Assembly: GCA_945952065.1 (NCBI GenBank)
Contig: CAMFGY010000010.1
Coordinates: forward strand, 94,557 to 158,556
Length of the DNA stretch: 64,000 nt
From: an uncultured Burkholderiales bacterium
GTDB taxonomy: Bacteria > Pseudomonadota > Gammaproteobacteria > Burkholderiales > Burkholderiaceae_C
Direction of reading: 5' to 3'
Both the position numbers and the translations under genes were made by a program. The notes beneath the pieces were generated by a model. The model ran no database searches and had not been told where the DNA came from. It was given only the letters and a program-made list of their open reading frames with translations. This document shows, piece after piece, positions 1 to 8,093 of this stretch; position 1 is the first letter of the stretch, and each line of letters starts with the position of its first letter.

Positions 1-1325
1 GCAGTGGTGGCAACAGTGCTTGTGGGGCGATTCAGTGGGAACCTCAGAGTTTGGAGGGCCCCTCGGGCTTTCCGGAGCGCGGGCCTGCTGACGGGCAGTT
101 GGGCAGTGCGGGCTTGGTGCAATTTTCGGCGCTGGATGAACAAACGGCCACACGCTGGACCAAACGCCCGATGCAATCGGGTGTGCAAGCGTTCAGTTGG
201 ACGTTCACCGCCAACCATGTGACGCGCAATTGGCGCTACTACATCACCAAGCCCGGCTGGAATCCAAACCTACGTCTCAGCCGCGCCGCGTTTGAGAGTC
301 AGCCTTTTTGCGTCATCGACGGTGGCATGCGCCAGCCGCCCAAGCTGGTGACCCATCAATGCCAAGTGCCTCAACGCAGCGGCTATCAGCTGATCTTGGG
401 CGTTTGGGAAGTGGGTGATACCACCAACAGTTTCTACAACATCATCGATGCGATGTTCCAGGATGGCGGCCCGACACCGCCCGTGCCGCCACAAAGCAGC
501 TGGCTGCCCAAGGGCACGCTCTTTCCATCGGTGGACCTGAAGGCCGGCGACAAGGTGGCCACCCGCGTCTTTGACGCCCAGGGCGAGCGCCCTGACTTGC
601 AAAGCCGTGTGATCATCAACTCAGAGGCCGAAGGTGAGCGCAACACCTGGCCCTATTTGTTGGCGAACCGGGTGAACGCAGAGCAGACCCTGTTGCGCGC
701 CGGGCAGATGGCTGCCAATGGCAACATCGCCCCCGTTCAAGGACAAAACGAAGTCTTTGTGCGCAAAGACAGCGGCTTGCAGCGTGTGGAAGTGCAGATC
801 GACAAAGCGCCACCTCCCGTGGGTGCCGATCTGTTGGTGGCAGGGCTGAACCCGCAATATGCGATCTCAAACAGCTCCCCTTTGAACCTGAGCTTCACAC
901 TCACCGCCGTGGGCGAGATTGAGGTCAGTGCCAGCGTTTTTGATCATGGCGGCCAAACCAAAGGTGTGGCAACGGCCAAACTCAACAACAGCGGCCAATC
1001 GCTGCGCATCACAGTTGACAAGCCCCAAGCCGGTCATCATCAGCTGGTGATCAAGGGCGTCGTCAAAGGCAGCGGGGTATTGATCCAAAAGACCTATGAC
1101 TTGATGTTCGTAGCAGACCCCCAAGCCGGCAGCTATGACTACCGCTTCCCTGAGGGTTTGAAGATCTACAAAGCGGGAACCCGTGTGCTGCAGGCCAAAA
1201 CCGGCCTCATCTACACCTGCCGCCCTTGGCCTCAGAGCGGCTATTGCACGCAGTGGAGCCCTGGGGCGACGCATTTCGAGCCCGGAGTCGGCAGCCACTG
1301 GCAAGACGCCTGGATTGCGCGTTAG
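1..1325 (+). CDS. gbpA: GbpA-like chitin-binding lytic polysaccharide monooxygenase (AA10), 5' end missing
   Basis: About 440 residues are visible (reading frame from base 3), ending in TAG at 1325. The window opens inside the AA10 domain. The visible part matches GbpA closely: CGAIQWEPQS, EGPSGFP, a long conserved run with TANHVTRNW (the second copper-ligand His is in TANH), KPGWNPN, and SFYNIIDA, whose aromatic residue lies at the axial copper position. The N-terminal His of the copper brace and the signal peptide lie before base 1. After the AA10 domain (to about residue 155) come two beta-rich linker domains as in GbpA. A C-terminal ~50-residue domain with WPQSGYCTQWSPG and HWQDAW looks like a CBM73/CBM5-type chitin-binding module. 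The protein is probably secreted and cleaves or binds chitin oxidatively. The next gene is convergent. Confidence 0.9.
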   Translation, partial: SGGNSACGAIQWEPQSLEGPSGFPERGPADGQLGSAGLVQFSALDEQTATRWTKRPMQSGVQAFSWTFTANHVTRNWRYYITKPGWNPNLRLSRAAFESQPFCVIDGGMRQPPKLVTHQCQVPQRSGYQLILGVWEVGDTTNSFYNIIDAMFQDGGPTPPVPPQSSWLPKGTLFPSVDLKAGDKVATRVFDAQGERPDLQSRVIINSEAEGERNTWPYLLANRVNAEQTLLRAGQMAANGNIAPVQGQNEVFVRKDSGLQRVEVQIDKAPPPVGADLLVAGLNPQYAISNSSPLNLSFTLTAVGEIEVSASVFDHGGQTKGVATAKLNNSGQSLRITVDKPQAGHHQLVIKGVVKGSGVLIQKTYDLMFVADPQAGSYDYRFPEGLKIYKAGTRVLQAKTGLIYTCRPWPQSGYCTQWSPGATHFEPGVGSHWQDAWIAR

Positions 1326-1337
1326 AGCCAGGCCCCC

Positions 1338-1371
1338 AAAGCACCGCCCGGCCAAGCCGCGCGGTGCCTTT
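1338..1371. terminator. Bidirectional intrinsic terminator between convergent genes
   Basis: AAAGCACCGC (1338-1347) pairs with GCGGTGCCTTT (1361-1371) with one bulged C. It sits between the LPMO stop and the stop of the convergent response regulator, so it can serve both strands. Confidence 0.5.
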
Positions 1372-1397
1372 GCGGCGCACAAGGTGTCGCTGAAAAA

Positions 1398-3038
1398 TCA
1401 CCAATCCTTGCGCTCCACAATGCGCCGACCGCCATCCACATAGCGCGCGTGCAGCGCTTCGATGTCATCGCCCAAACGAAGGGCTTGGGCTGGCGACAAA
1501 TGCTGCCCGTGGTGAGCCAGGGTTGCGCGAGCCAGATTGATGATGCGCATATTCAAGCTGGTTTGGGCCAAGGCCAGCAGGCTTTCCAAGGTGCGCTGAT
1601 GCTGCTTGCTGACCAAATGGGACATGGCCTCGCGCGCCGCTTCATTGATATTGGCCGCCGCTTTGTGAACTGCCGACTCCAGCGACACCAAGGGCGACGC
1701 GGCCATCTCCAGCAATCTGGTGCGGGGGCGTGACACTGCAAAACGCCGCGCTGCGCGCTCTGCCCAGGCGATGGCGTCTGGAATGCCTTGCTGCCCAGCA
1801 CAGCGCGCCAGGAGTTGCAGCAGATTGCAGGCCATCTCGAAGCTGAACTCTGGGTTTTCCAGTTGCGAGCCCAGCTTGGCCAAGGCTGCCAGCGCCGCAT
1901 CTTGGCGCCGCAAAATCAAAGCCAAGGCGCATTCCAGCGTGAGCTGCAAGGTTTGCAAGCGAAAGCTGTAGGCCGGGTAACGCGATGCCGCTTCTTGCAA
2001 ACATTTCAAGCCGCGCTCGCACTCCTCGGCGTCCCCAAGATCGATGCAAGCCACGCCTAGCGCCACCACGCCTTGGTAGTCCAGGCTGCGCGAATACTGA
2101 CCAATGCTCAGCGCAGCGCCCAAATGCTTGGCGGCCGATTCGCTGTAGCCCAAAAACAATTGAAGCGAGCCCAGCTTTTGCAAGCGCGCCACATTGCCGG
2201 GCGTGATCTGAACCGCTTTGCTGAACATCTCCACCGCGCCGCTGAAGTCCATCTCCTCCAGCAAAGCTCGGCCATAAACATCGTAAGCATCGACATAAGC
2301 AGGGTTCTCAGCCAGCAACGTTTCCAATGTGCGGCAAGCCACCTGGGTGTCTGCATTGGCCAAATCAATTTTGGCCAGACCCAGGCGAGCCCAAGGCACG
2401 GCTTTGAAATCCAGCAAGGCTTCGAACATGCGCTTCGCCGCCTCGGTATTGCCCAGGCGCAGGTACAGCTCCGAGCCGATCCGCGCTGCATAGACTTTGT
2501 AGGTGCTGCTGGCTTCAAAAATGGATTCGCACAGCGCCGCGGCTGCCGCAAAGTCACCGGCTTCAATGGCGGCAAACACCTCTCGCAGTGCGTGCTTGCG
2601 CTCCAAAATCACTTGCAGCCGTTCTTCAAATTGCCGGGCCGTGAAGGGCTTGAGCAGGTAGTCGTCGAGCGCACCTTCGACGGCATCGGCCACATGGTGG
2701 TAGCGCGCTTCATCCGTCACCATGATGAAGGCGGTTTGCATGGGCAGGCCCTTGGCTTGACGCAGCTCGTCGAGCAGGTCTTGCCCGGTCATGTCATGAA
2801 CGCTGTGCTTGGAAAAGTGAAAGTCGGTGATGATGATGTCGTAGGGGGGCACGGCATCTTTGATCATGCGCCGGGCGCTCTCAGGGCGCCGCGCCGAATG
2901 CACATGATGCACACCGATATCGCGCAGCATGGTACTGAGCACTGAACGCGTCAGTTCTCCCTCATCAATGATCAAGGCTCGCAGACGGCTGGCATCCAAG
3001 CCGCCGGGCAGAGCGCGCAGCCTTCTATGCACAGGCAC
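1398..3038 (-). CDS. Response regulator with receiver domain and C-terminal TPR repeats
   Basis: This 546-residue protein has an N-terminal receiver domain (about 19-145) and no DNA-binding domain. In the receiver, the acidic pair is D25-E26, the phospho-acceptor is D72 (IIITDFHF), the conserved Thr is in MVTDE and the conserved Lys is in LLKPF. The rest is helical tetratricopeptide-type repeats (for example residues ~195-330, with Y-x-R-x-A and W-A-R-L-G-L-A patterns). Receiver-TPR proteins are thought to signal through protein contacts, sometimes in motility or stress circuits. No histidine kinase is next to it, so its partner is unknown. ATG at 3038 is used. A start nearer residue 16 would still keep the whole receiver. 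Confidence 0.8.
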   Translation of the reverse strand: MPVHRRLRALPGGLDASRLRALIIDEGELTRSVLSTMLRDIGVHHVHSARRPESARRMIKDAVPPYDIIITDFHFSKHSVHDMTGQDLLDELRQAKGLPMQTAFIMVTDEARYHHVADAVEGALDDYLLKPFTARQFEERLQVILERKHALREVFAAIEAGDFAAAAALCESIFEASSTYKVYAARIGSELYLRLGNTEAAKRMFEALLDFKAVPWARLGLAKIDLANADTQVACRTLETLLAENPAYVDAYDVYGRALLEEMDFSGAVEMFSKAVQITPGNVARLQKLGSLQLFLGYSESAAKHLGAALSIGQYSRSLDYQGVVALGVACIDLGDAEECERGLKCLQEAASRYPAYSFRLQTLQLTLECALALILRRQDAALAALAKLGSQLENPEFSFEMACNLLQLLARCAGQQGIPDAIAWAERAARRFAVSRPRTRLLEMAASPLVSLESAVHKAAANINEAAREAMSHLVSKQHQRTLESLLALAQTSLNMRIINLARATLAHHGQHLSPAQALRLGDDIEALHARYVDGGRRIVERKDW

Positions 3039-3111
3039 CCACTCCTCAGTTCAGCACGCATTGTCGATCAGCGAGCGCTGGGCGTCACCCAAAGAGGAGC
3101 GGGCAACGAGA

Positions 3112-4857
3112 CTATCTGCGCACAATTCGACCCGACTGAATCTGGCGCACCGCTGCGGGGTTTTCGCTCAGCCACTCCACCATGGCGTCAATGTCCACGC
3201 CGATGCTGACCCGGTCTCTGCCCTGGCGCAGCACGCTCTGGCCATCGCCACCTTCGGCCATGAAGTTGTTGACAACCAATCGGTAGTCGCGCGCGTCTTC
3301 CAAGGGGCGCCCGCCTACCGTCACCTCGCCCAATTGCGGCAAACCGTCGCTGCCTTGCGTCCATTGATAGCGCAAGCTGCTCGAGACTTGCAGCAAGCGC
3401 GCAGGCGCATCGCCCTTGGGCAGCTGTCGCAAGAGCAAGTCGCGCAATTGCGCGCCGCTGATCGTCATGGCCACCAATTCATTGGCAAAAGGCTGGATGG
3501 CGAACAAATCACTCATGGTGACCGAGCGTCCCGGCTCCACGGTCAAGTCGGCGCGAATGCCACCGGGGTTCATCAAAGCCAAGTCTGCAGGCCCACGTTT
3601 TTGGGCGTAAGCCAGCTGCGAGTCCGCCACCAGATTGCCCAGCGTCGAATCTCCAAAGGGCGCAGGCGAACTGCGTTGCGCGCCACGCTCCAGCACAGCG
3701 ACCGGCTTGCTGCGCACCGCCGCGGTCAACTCGGCCGCGCGCTGCACCAAGGCCACGAAGGCGGGGTTGGGCGTGTACACCGACTGCAAGACCGGATGGT
3801 TCACCGCCTCTGCGCTCAGCAGCTTGCCCTGCGCATCAAGACGCAAGCGGCTTTCCGTCACCCAGCCCCCATAACTGCCCGCCTGCACAAGCAAGCGGCC
3901 GTTGATCTTGCAGGTATAGGCTTGATGGGTGTGGCCGCTGATGATGATGGCGTAAGCGGGGTCGAGGCGCTGAGCAATCTCCACACCGCGCCCCTGCAAG
4001 CTGGGGCAGGCATAGCTCGGATCATTGGCGCCGCCGGTGTGCGTGGCGCCCTCATGCATCACCGCGACCAGCACCTGCGCCCCCTCGGCCCGCAATTTGG
4101 GCACCAGCGCGTTCAGGGTGTCAGCCTCATCGGCAAAACGCAGCCCCACAATGCTCTTGGGCACCACCACCAAGGGGGTGTCACGCGTGACCGCGCCCAC
4201 AAAAGCAACTTTGAAACCGCCCACCTCTTTGATCACATGCGAAGGCAGCAGCGACTTGCCGGTCTGTGCATCCAATAAGTTAGCAGCCAAATAAGGAAAG
4301 CCTGGGCCTTTGAAGCCGGGCCATGCGCAACCTTCCGCCGGGCACTCGCCTTGCGCCTTGCGCTGCAACTCGCGCAAGCCCGCATCCAACTCATGATTGC
4401 CCAGGGCACTGGCCACCAGACCCAGATCCCCTATTGCTGCCAAGGTGGGCTCATCCTTCAACAAGGACGAGAGCAAGGGCGATGCACCGATCAAATCCCC
4501 GGCCGCGACAAACACGCTGTGCTCCCGGCCTTGACGCAACTGAGCCATGGCCGACGCCAGATGAGCCACGCCGCCGGCGGGCTGGGCCTTGATCTCGCCC
4601 GTCTGGGCGTCCGGCAAGCGCGGCATCAAAGGTGTGGGCGACTTGGCCTGGATATGGCCGTGGAAGTCATTGATCGAAAAAATGCTCAGTTCCCGTGCGC
4701 CTGACGCACTTGCGGCGCTGGCAGCCTGATCCTGCGGGCCAGCAGGTGTGGCGCAGCCCTGCAATGCCGCCAACACCGCCAACATCAGCAAGGCCCCAGC
4801 GCTTTGTGCGCGGAACTGCGGACCCAGGGTGCGAGAGTCGAACAGAGGTTTTTTCAT
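3112..4857 (-). CDS. 5'-nucleotidase / UshA-family metallophosphoesterase lipoprotein
   Basis: 581 residues from the ATG at 4857. The frame is open further upstream, but MKKPLF starts a clean lipoprotein signal peptide ending in a lipobox (LAALQGC), so the Cys is probably lipidated. The N-terminal metallophosphoesterase domain has FSINDFHGH, GNHELDAG and SGHTHQAY, the usual dimetal ligands. The C-terminal 5'-nucleotidase domain contains MNPGGIRADL and FMAEGGDGQ, typical of substrate binding. It likely removes phosphate from nucleotides, or hydrolyses UDP-sugars, in the periplasm to salvage nucleosides and phosphate. It stands alone: 73 bp separate its stop from the start of the regulator downstream on the same strand. 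Confidence 0.88.
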   Translation of the reverse strand: MKKPLFDSRTLGPQFRAQSAGALLMLAVLAALQGCATPAGPQDQAASAASASGARELSIFSINDFHGHIQAKSPTPLMPRLPDAQTGEIKAQPAGGVAHLASAMAQLRQGREHSVFVAAGDLIGASPLLSSLLKDEPTLAAIGDLGLVASALGNHELDAGLRELQRKAQGECPAEGCAWPGFKGPGFPYLAANLLDAQTGKSLLPSHVIKEVGGFKVAFVGAVTRDTPLVVVPKSIVGLRFADEADTLNALVPKLRAEGAQVLVAVMHEGATHTGGANDPSYACPSLQGRGVEIAQRLDPAYAIIISGHTHQAYTCKINGRLLVQAGSYGGWVTESRLRLDAQGKLLSAEAVNHPVLQSVYTPNPAFVALVQRAAELTAAVRSKPVAVLERGAQRSSPAPFGDSTLGNLVADSQLAYAQKRGPADLALMNPGGIRADLTVEPGRSVTMSDLFAIQPFANELVAMTISGAQLRDLLLRQLPKGDAPARLLQVSSSLRYQWTQGSDGLPQLGEVTVGGRPLEDARDYRLVVNNFMAEGGDGQSVLRQGRDRVSIGVDIDAMVEWLSENPAAVRQIQSGRIVRR

Positions 4858-5345
4858 GGGATAGGGGCCCGCATGGGCTTCAAAAAGTAGGATCAAAAAC
4901 AGCAACAAGCCCAGCGCTTGGGCCAATGCCCCAGCCTGGTGCGCCTGAAGGGTGCGCCGAAGGCCGGACTTTGGGGGCCAACTTAGCCGAGCCCGAAGCA
5001 GTGCCTTCCAGCGTTTGCGCCCACAAAGTTGCTCACAGCCCTTCAGGGCGGGCGATCTTAGCCCCGCCCCCAACCCCCGCAGCAAACCTGTTTTGTAGCA
5101 CCGAAGCAACAGGATCTGCCGAGCAAGCTGAAACCGTCATGGAACTTCAACACAGGCTTGTCACACTCCAGCCCGCAAGCAACTCGAGTTGCGGGCTGTG
5201 TTTTTTTGTGTGTTTTGGGGTAAGTGCTAGGCAGTGGTGAGTTGTCAAGAAGGGCAGACTTAGGCCTGTTGACCTATTCAAGGGGTTTTCGGCCCAGGCT
5301 CAAAAACAGCACAATGTCCAAAGCTCTATGAAATTCAGCGCCGGA
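4858..5345. other. Intergenic region with a + strand terminator but no gene recognised
   Basis: This ~490 bp stretch lies between the divergent nucleotidase and TBDR genes. The only clear signal is the strong + strand intrinsic terminator at 5169-5207. No convincing protein lies upstream of it, so a short + strand RNA ending there is possible. Nothing matching 6S, SRP, RNase P or tmRNA signatures was found by eye. Confidence 0.4.
5169..5207 (+). terminator. Strong intrinsic terminator with a nested palindrome
   Basis: CAGCCCGCAA (5169-5178) pairs perfectly with TTGCGGGCTG (5189-5198). A T-rich run (gtgttttttt) follows. The loop is itself partly self-complementary (GCAACTCGAGTTGC). No upstream + strand gene is evident. 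Confidence 0.7.
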
Positions 5346-5353
5346 GTTGGCGA

Positions 5354-5370
5354 GCGCAAACGTTTACGTC
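5354..5370. promoter_or_regulatory. LacI-type operator, copy 1 (inverted)
   Basis: The core AAACGTTT is at 5358-5365. Read on the minus strand the site is GACGTAAACGTTTGCG, matching copy 2 at every position but one. The central CG palindrome is typical of LacI-family operators. It lies upstream of the TBDR gene and of a leader terminator. Confidence 0.55.
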
Positions 5371-5408
5371 TTGGTTTTCGACAGGGGCTCTGCCCCGGCT
5401 TGGTGCAG

Positions 5409-5433
5409 CAGCCGCCGCAAGCGGCTGTTTTTT
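5409..5433 (+). terminator. Leader terminator / attenuator upstream of the TBDR gene
   Basis: CAGCCGC (5409-5415), loop CGCAA, GCGGCTG (5421-5427), then six T. A second small hairpin (GGGGC TCT GCCCC) lies just before it at about 5384-5396. Its place between two operator copies and before the start codon suggests transcription attenuation or insulation. Confidence 0.6.
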
Positions 5434-5441
5434 GGGGCAAA

Positions 5442-5459
5442 GACGAAAACGTTTGCGAA
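5442..5459. promoter_or_regulatory. LacI-type operator, copy 2
   Basis: GACGAAAACGTTTGCG with the AAACGTTT core at 5447-5454. It is in inverted orientation to copy 1, with 89 bp between centres. Such a pair could support looping by a LacI-family repressor. No LacI gene is in the window. Confidence 0.55.
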
Positions 5460-5527
5460 GTCTTCTCAAGAATTTTGTTTGGTTGATCTTTTTGCGCGTT
5501 GGGTCGCGTACTTTTTGGAGTAATCCC

Positions 5528-7975
5528 GTGAATAAAAAGCAATGGATGAGCTTTTCCAAGTCGGCATTGAGCGCCGCTGTAGCCATCGTCATCGCCGGCC
5601 CCGTGCTGGCGCAAAGCGCTGCCACTGAGGCCGACAAGGCCAACGAAGGCCAGCCCCGCGCCAAGGAAGACTCGGTTCGCTTGGGCACCATCACCATCGT
5701 TGGTGAAGGCAACAAGCTGGGCGCCGGCCTGATGCTGAACGAAGACACCGTCAAGGGTCGCAGCACCATCACCAAGGCCTCAACCGAAAAAGACATCGCC
5801 ACCGGCAACCCTTACCAAGCGTTGGCTCTGCTGCCCGGCATCAACACCTTCAGCCATGACGCCACCGGTCTGTTTGGCGGTGGTTTGACCATCCGCGGCT
5901 TCGGTTCCGACCAGTTGGGCTTCACCATCAACGGCGTGCCAGTCAATGACTCGGGCAACTACGCCGTCTACCCGCAAGAGTATGTGGACCAGGAAAACCT
6001 CTGCACCCAGAGCGTGGCCCAAGGTGCCCCTGAAGTCGAGTCGCCCCACGCCGGCGCCACCGGCGGCAGCGTCAGCATCAACACCTGCGACCCCGAGAAC
6101 AACCGTCGCGTGCGCTTCGCTCAGACCTTGGGCAGCTTGAATCTGACCCGCACCTTTGTGCGCTTCGACAGCGGCCGTTTTGCGAACGACAAGCTGAAGG
6201 TCTTCCTGAGCTACTCGCACACCCAGGCCGACAAGTGGAAGGGTCCAGGTAACGCCAAGAAGGACCATATCGATGCGGCTTTCCGTTGGGACCTGGGCAA
6301 CGAGAACGCCATCCTGGGTTCGGTGCTCTACAACCGAGCCATCAACAACAATTACTTGGCTCCAACCTTAGCCGAGCTGAACAAGAACGGCTACAACTGG
6401 GACTTTTCGAGCAATTTCGTTCCGGGTCATTTGCCAGGTGGCAAGGGTGCCCAGAACGAAACAGGCCCATCGCCCGCTTACTACAAACTCTCGAACAACC
6501 CCTTCGAGAATGCGATTTACTCCGTGTCGGGTTCCTTCAAGCTGGCCGAAGCCACCTACTTCAAGGTTCAGCCCTATCTGTGGACGGGCTTTGGCAATGG
6601 CGGAACTCAACAAGTAACCTTGACCGAGAAAGCCAGCTTCTTGACGCCGTCAACGGGCAAGCTGGACGGCTCCGTGGACCTGAACGGCGACGGCGACATC
6701 GAAGACAAGATCGTCGTGGCCCGTGCAAGCGTGACCAAGACTTCGCGCCCAGGCATCACCGCTGAGTTGAACAAGACCATCGGCGACCACCAACTACGCG
6801 TCGGCCTTTGGTACGAGCAAGCCAATCACCGCCAGACCCAGCCAGCCGTGACCGTTGACAACAATGGCAACCCTGCTGACATTTGGCTGCAAAACGGCCA
6901 AATCAAGCGTCCTGACGGCTCCAGCTATCAAGGCCGCGACTGGGAGAGCATCAGCACCGCCTATCAGGCCTATGTCTCTGACAACATCAGCTTCATGGGC
7001 GACCGTGGCCTGCTCTCGCTGGGCCTGCGCGCACCATCCGTCAAACGCGATGTGAAGAACTTCGCCAACGAGGCCGATGGCAAAACAGATAGCAGCCGTG
7101 TCAACTATCAACTGACCAAAACCTACAGCGAGTTGCTGCCACAAATCGGCACCCGCTTCATCATTGACAACACCCAACAGGTGTTCATCAACGTTGCCAA
7201 GAACTTCCGCGCACCTCCAAACTTCGCCTTCACTGGCAGCAATGTGAAGCTCAATGGCAATGGCGGCGTGGACCTGGTCTCGGCGACCAAGGCCGAAACT
7301 TCGATCATGACGGACTTGGGCTACCGTCTGCAGAACCGCAACTTCTCGCTGTCAGCAACCTTCTTCAATGCTGATTTCAAGGATCGCCAGGCCAATGCCT
7401 ACGACCCCGTGAACTTGACCAGCACCTACACCAACGCAGGGCGTGTCAACACCCGCGGCATGGAGTTCGAAGTGGGTAGCGCGCCTGTGTTGGGTGGCTT
7501 AACCGCCTATGCTTCCGTGACGCTGCAAAAGAGTGAAATGCTGGACGATATGGTCGTGGTCGGTATCGACAAGAAGCAAGCCGTCCTGCGTACCAAAGGT
7601 AAGCAGTTCAGCCTGACGCCTGAGAAGATGGTCGGCGCTTCGGTTCAGTACGCAGTCGGCCCAGCCTACGCACGATTCAAGATCAAGCACACGGGTCGTC
7701 AATACGCCACCTTGATGAACGATGAAGAAGTGCCGAGCTACAACCAGGTGGATTTCGCCGCAGGTTACAGCTTTGCCAATGTGGGCATGCTGAGCAACAC
7801 GCAACTGCGGTTCAATATCGCCAACGTGCTGAACGCTCAATATCGCAACCCCAATGGCAGCAAGACCAACGCACAAGCGATTCCAAAAGAAAACGTACCT
7901 GCCGACCGAGCCCCCACCTACTACCTGGGTGCCCCGCGCTTCTTCTCGGTCAGCCTGAGCGCCGACTTCAACTAA
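5528..7975 (+). CDS. TonB-dependent outer-membrane receptor
   Basis: 815 residues from the GTG at 5528, chosen because GGAG lies 7 bases upstream. An in-frame ATG at 5546 is the alternative. A signal peptide (SALSAAVAIVIAGPVLAQS) is followed by a TonB-box-like GTITIVGEG and a plug domain with ALLPGIN, GLTIRGFGSDQ and a FTINGVPVNDSG motif. A long beta-barrel follows, ending in FFSVSLSADFN. It imports a substrate across the outer membrane using TonB energy. The ligand is not evident. The paired LacI-type operators upstream suggest a carbohydrate or related carbon source. It is a single-gene unit closed by terminators at 7993-8077. Confidence 0.92.
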   Translation: MNKKQWMSFSKSALSAAVAIVIAGPVLAQSAATEADKANEGQPRAKEDSVRLGTITIVGEGNKLGAGLMLNEDTVKGRSTITKASTEKDIATGNPYQALALLPGINTFSHDATGLFGGGLTIRGFGSDQLGFTINGVPVNDSGNYAVYPQEYVDQENLCTQSVAQGAPEVESPHAGATGGSVSINTCDPENNRRVRFAQTLGSLNLTRTFVRFDSGRFANDKLKVFLSYSHTQADKWKGPGNAKKDHIDAAFRWDLGNENAILGSVLYNRAINNNYLAPTLAELNKNGYNWDFSSNFVPGHLPGGKGAQNETGPSPAYYKLSNNPFENAIYSVSGSFKLAEATYFKVQPYLWTGFGNGGTQQVTLTEKASFLTPSTGKLDGSVDLNGDGDIEDKIVVARASVTKTSRPGITAELNKTIGDHQLRVGLWYEQANHRQTQPAVTVDNNGNPADIWLQNGQIKRPDGSSYQGRDWESISTAYQAYVSDNISFMGDRGLLSLGLRAPSVKRDVKNFANEADGKTDSSRVNYQLTKTYSELLPQIGTRFIIDNTQQVFINVAKNFRAPPNFAFTGSNVKLNGNGGVDLVSATKAETSIMTDLGYRLQNRNFSLSATFFNADFKDRQANAYDPVNLTSTYTNAGRVNTRGMEFEVGSAPVLGGLTAYASVTLQKSEMLDDMVVVGIDKKQAVLRTKGKQFSLTPEKMVGASVQYAVGPAYARFKIKHTGRQYATLMNDEEVPSYNQVDFAAGYSFANVGMLSNTQLRFNIANVLNAQYRNPNGSKTNAQAIPKENVPADRAPTYYLGAPRFFSVSLSADFN

Positions 7976-7992
7976 GCACTGACAAGAAAAAA

Positions 7993-8077
7993 GACCGGCG
8001 CCTTCAGAGGCCGCCGGTCCTAAATTTCACTTGCTCCTCAAAGCCGCACAGCGTTCAGCACGCTCTGCGGCTTTTTT
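7993..8077 (+). terminator. Tandem hairpin terminator of the TBDR gene
   Basis: The first hairpin is GACCGGCG (7993-8000) with CGCCGGTC (8012-8019). The second is AAGCCGCA (8041-8048) with TGCGGCTT (8066-8073), extended inside by AGCG/CGCT and followed by a T-run. It also separates the TBDR from convergent gabD. Confidence 0.75.
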
Positions 8078-8093
8078 CTTGCCTGTCAAAACC

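Noticed and set aside
4858..5109. Upstream extension of the 5'-nucleotidase
   Set aside because: The lipoprotein signal peptide begins at the ATG at 4857. An 84-codon addition would bury it.
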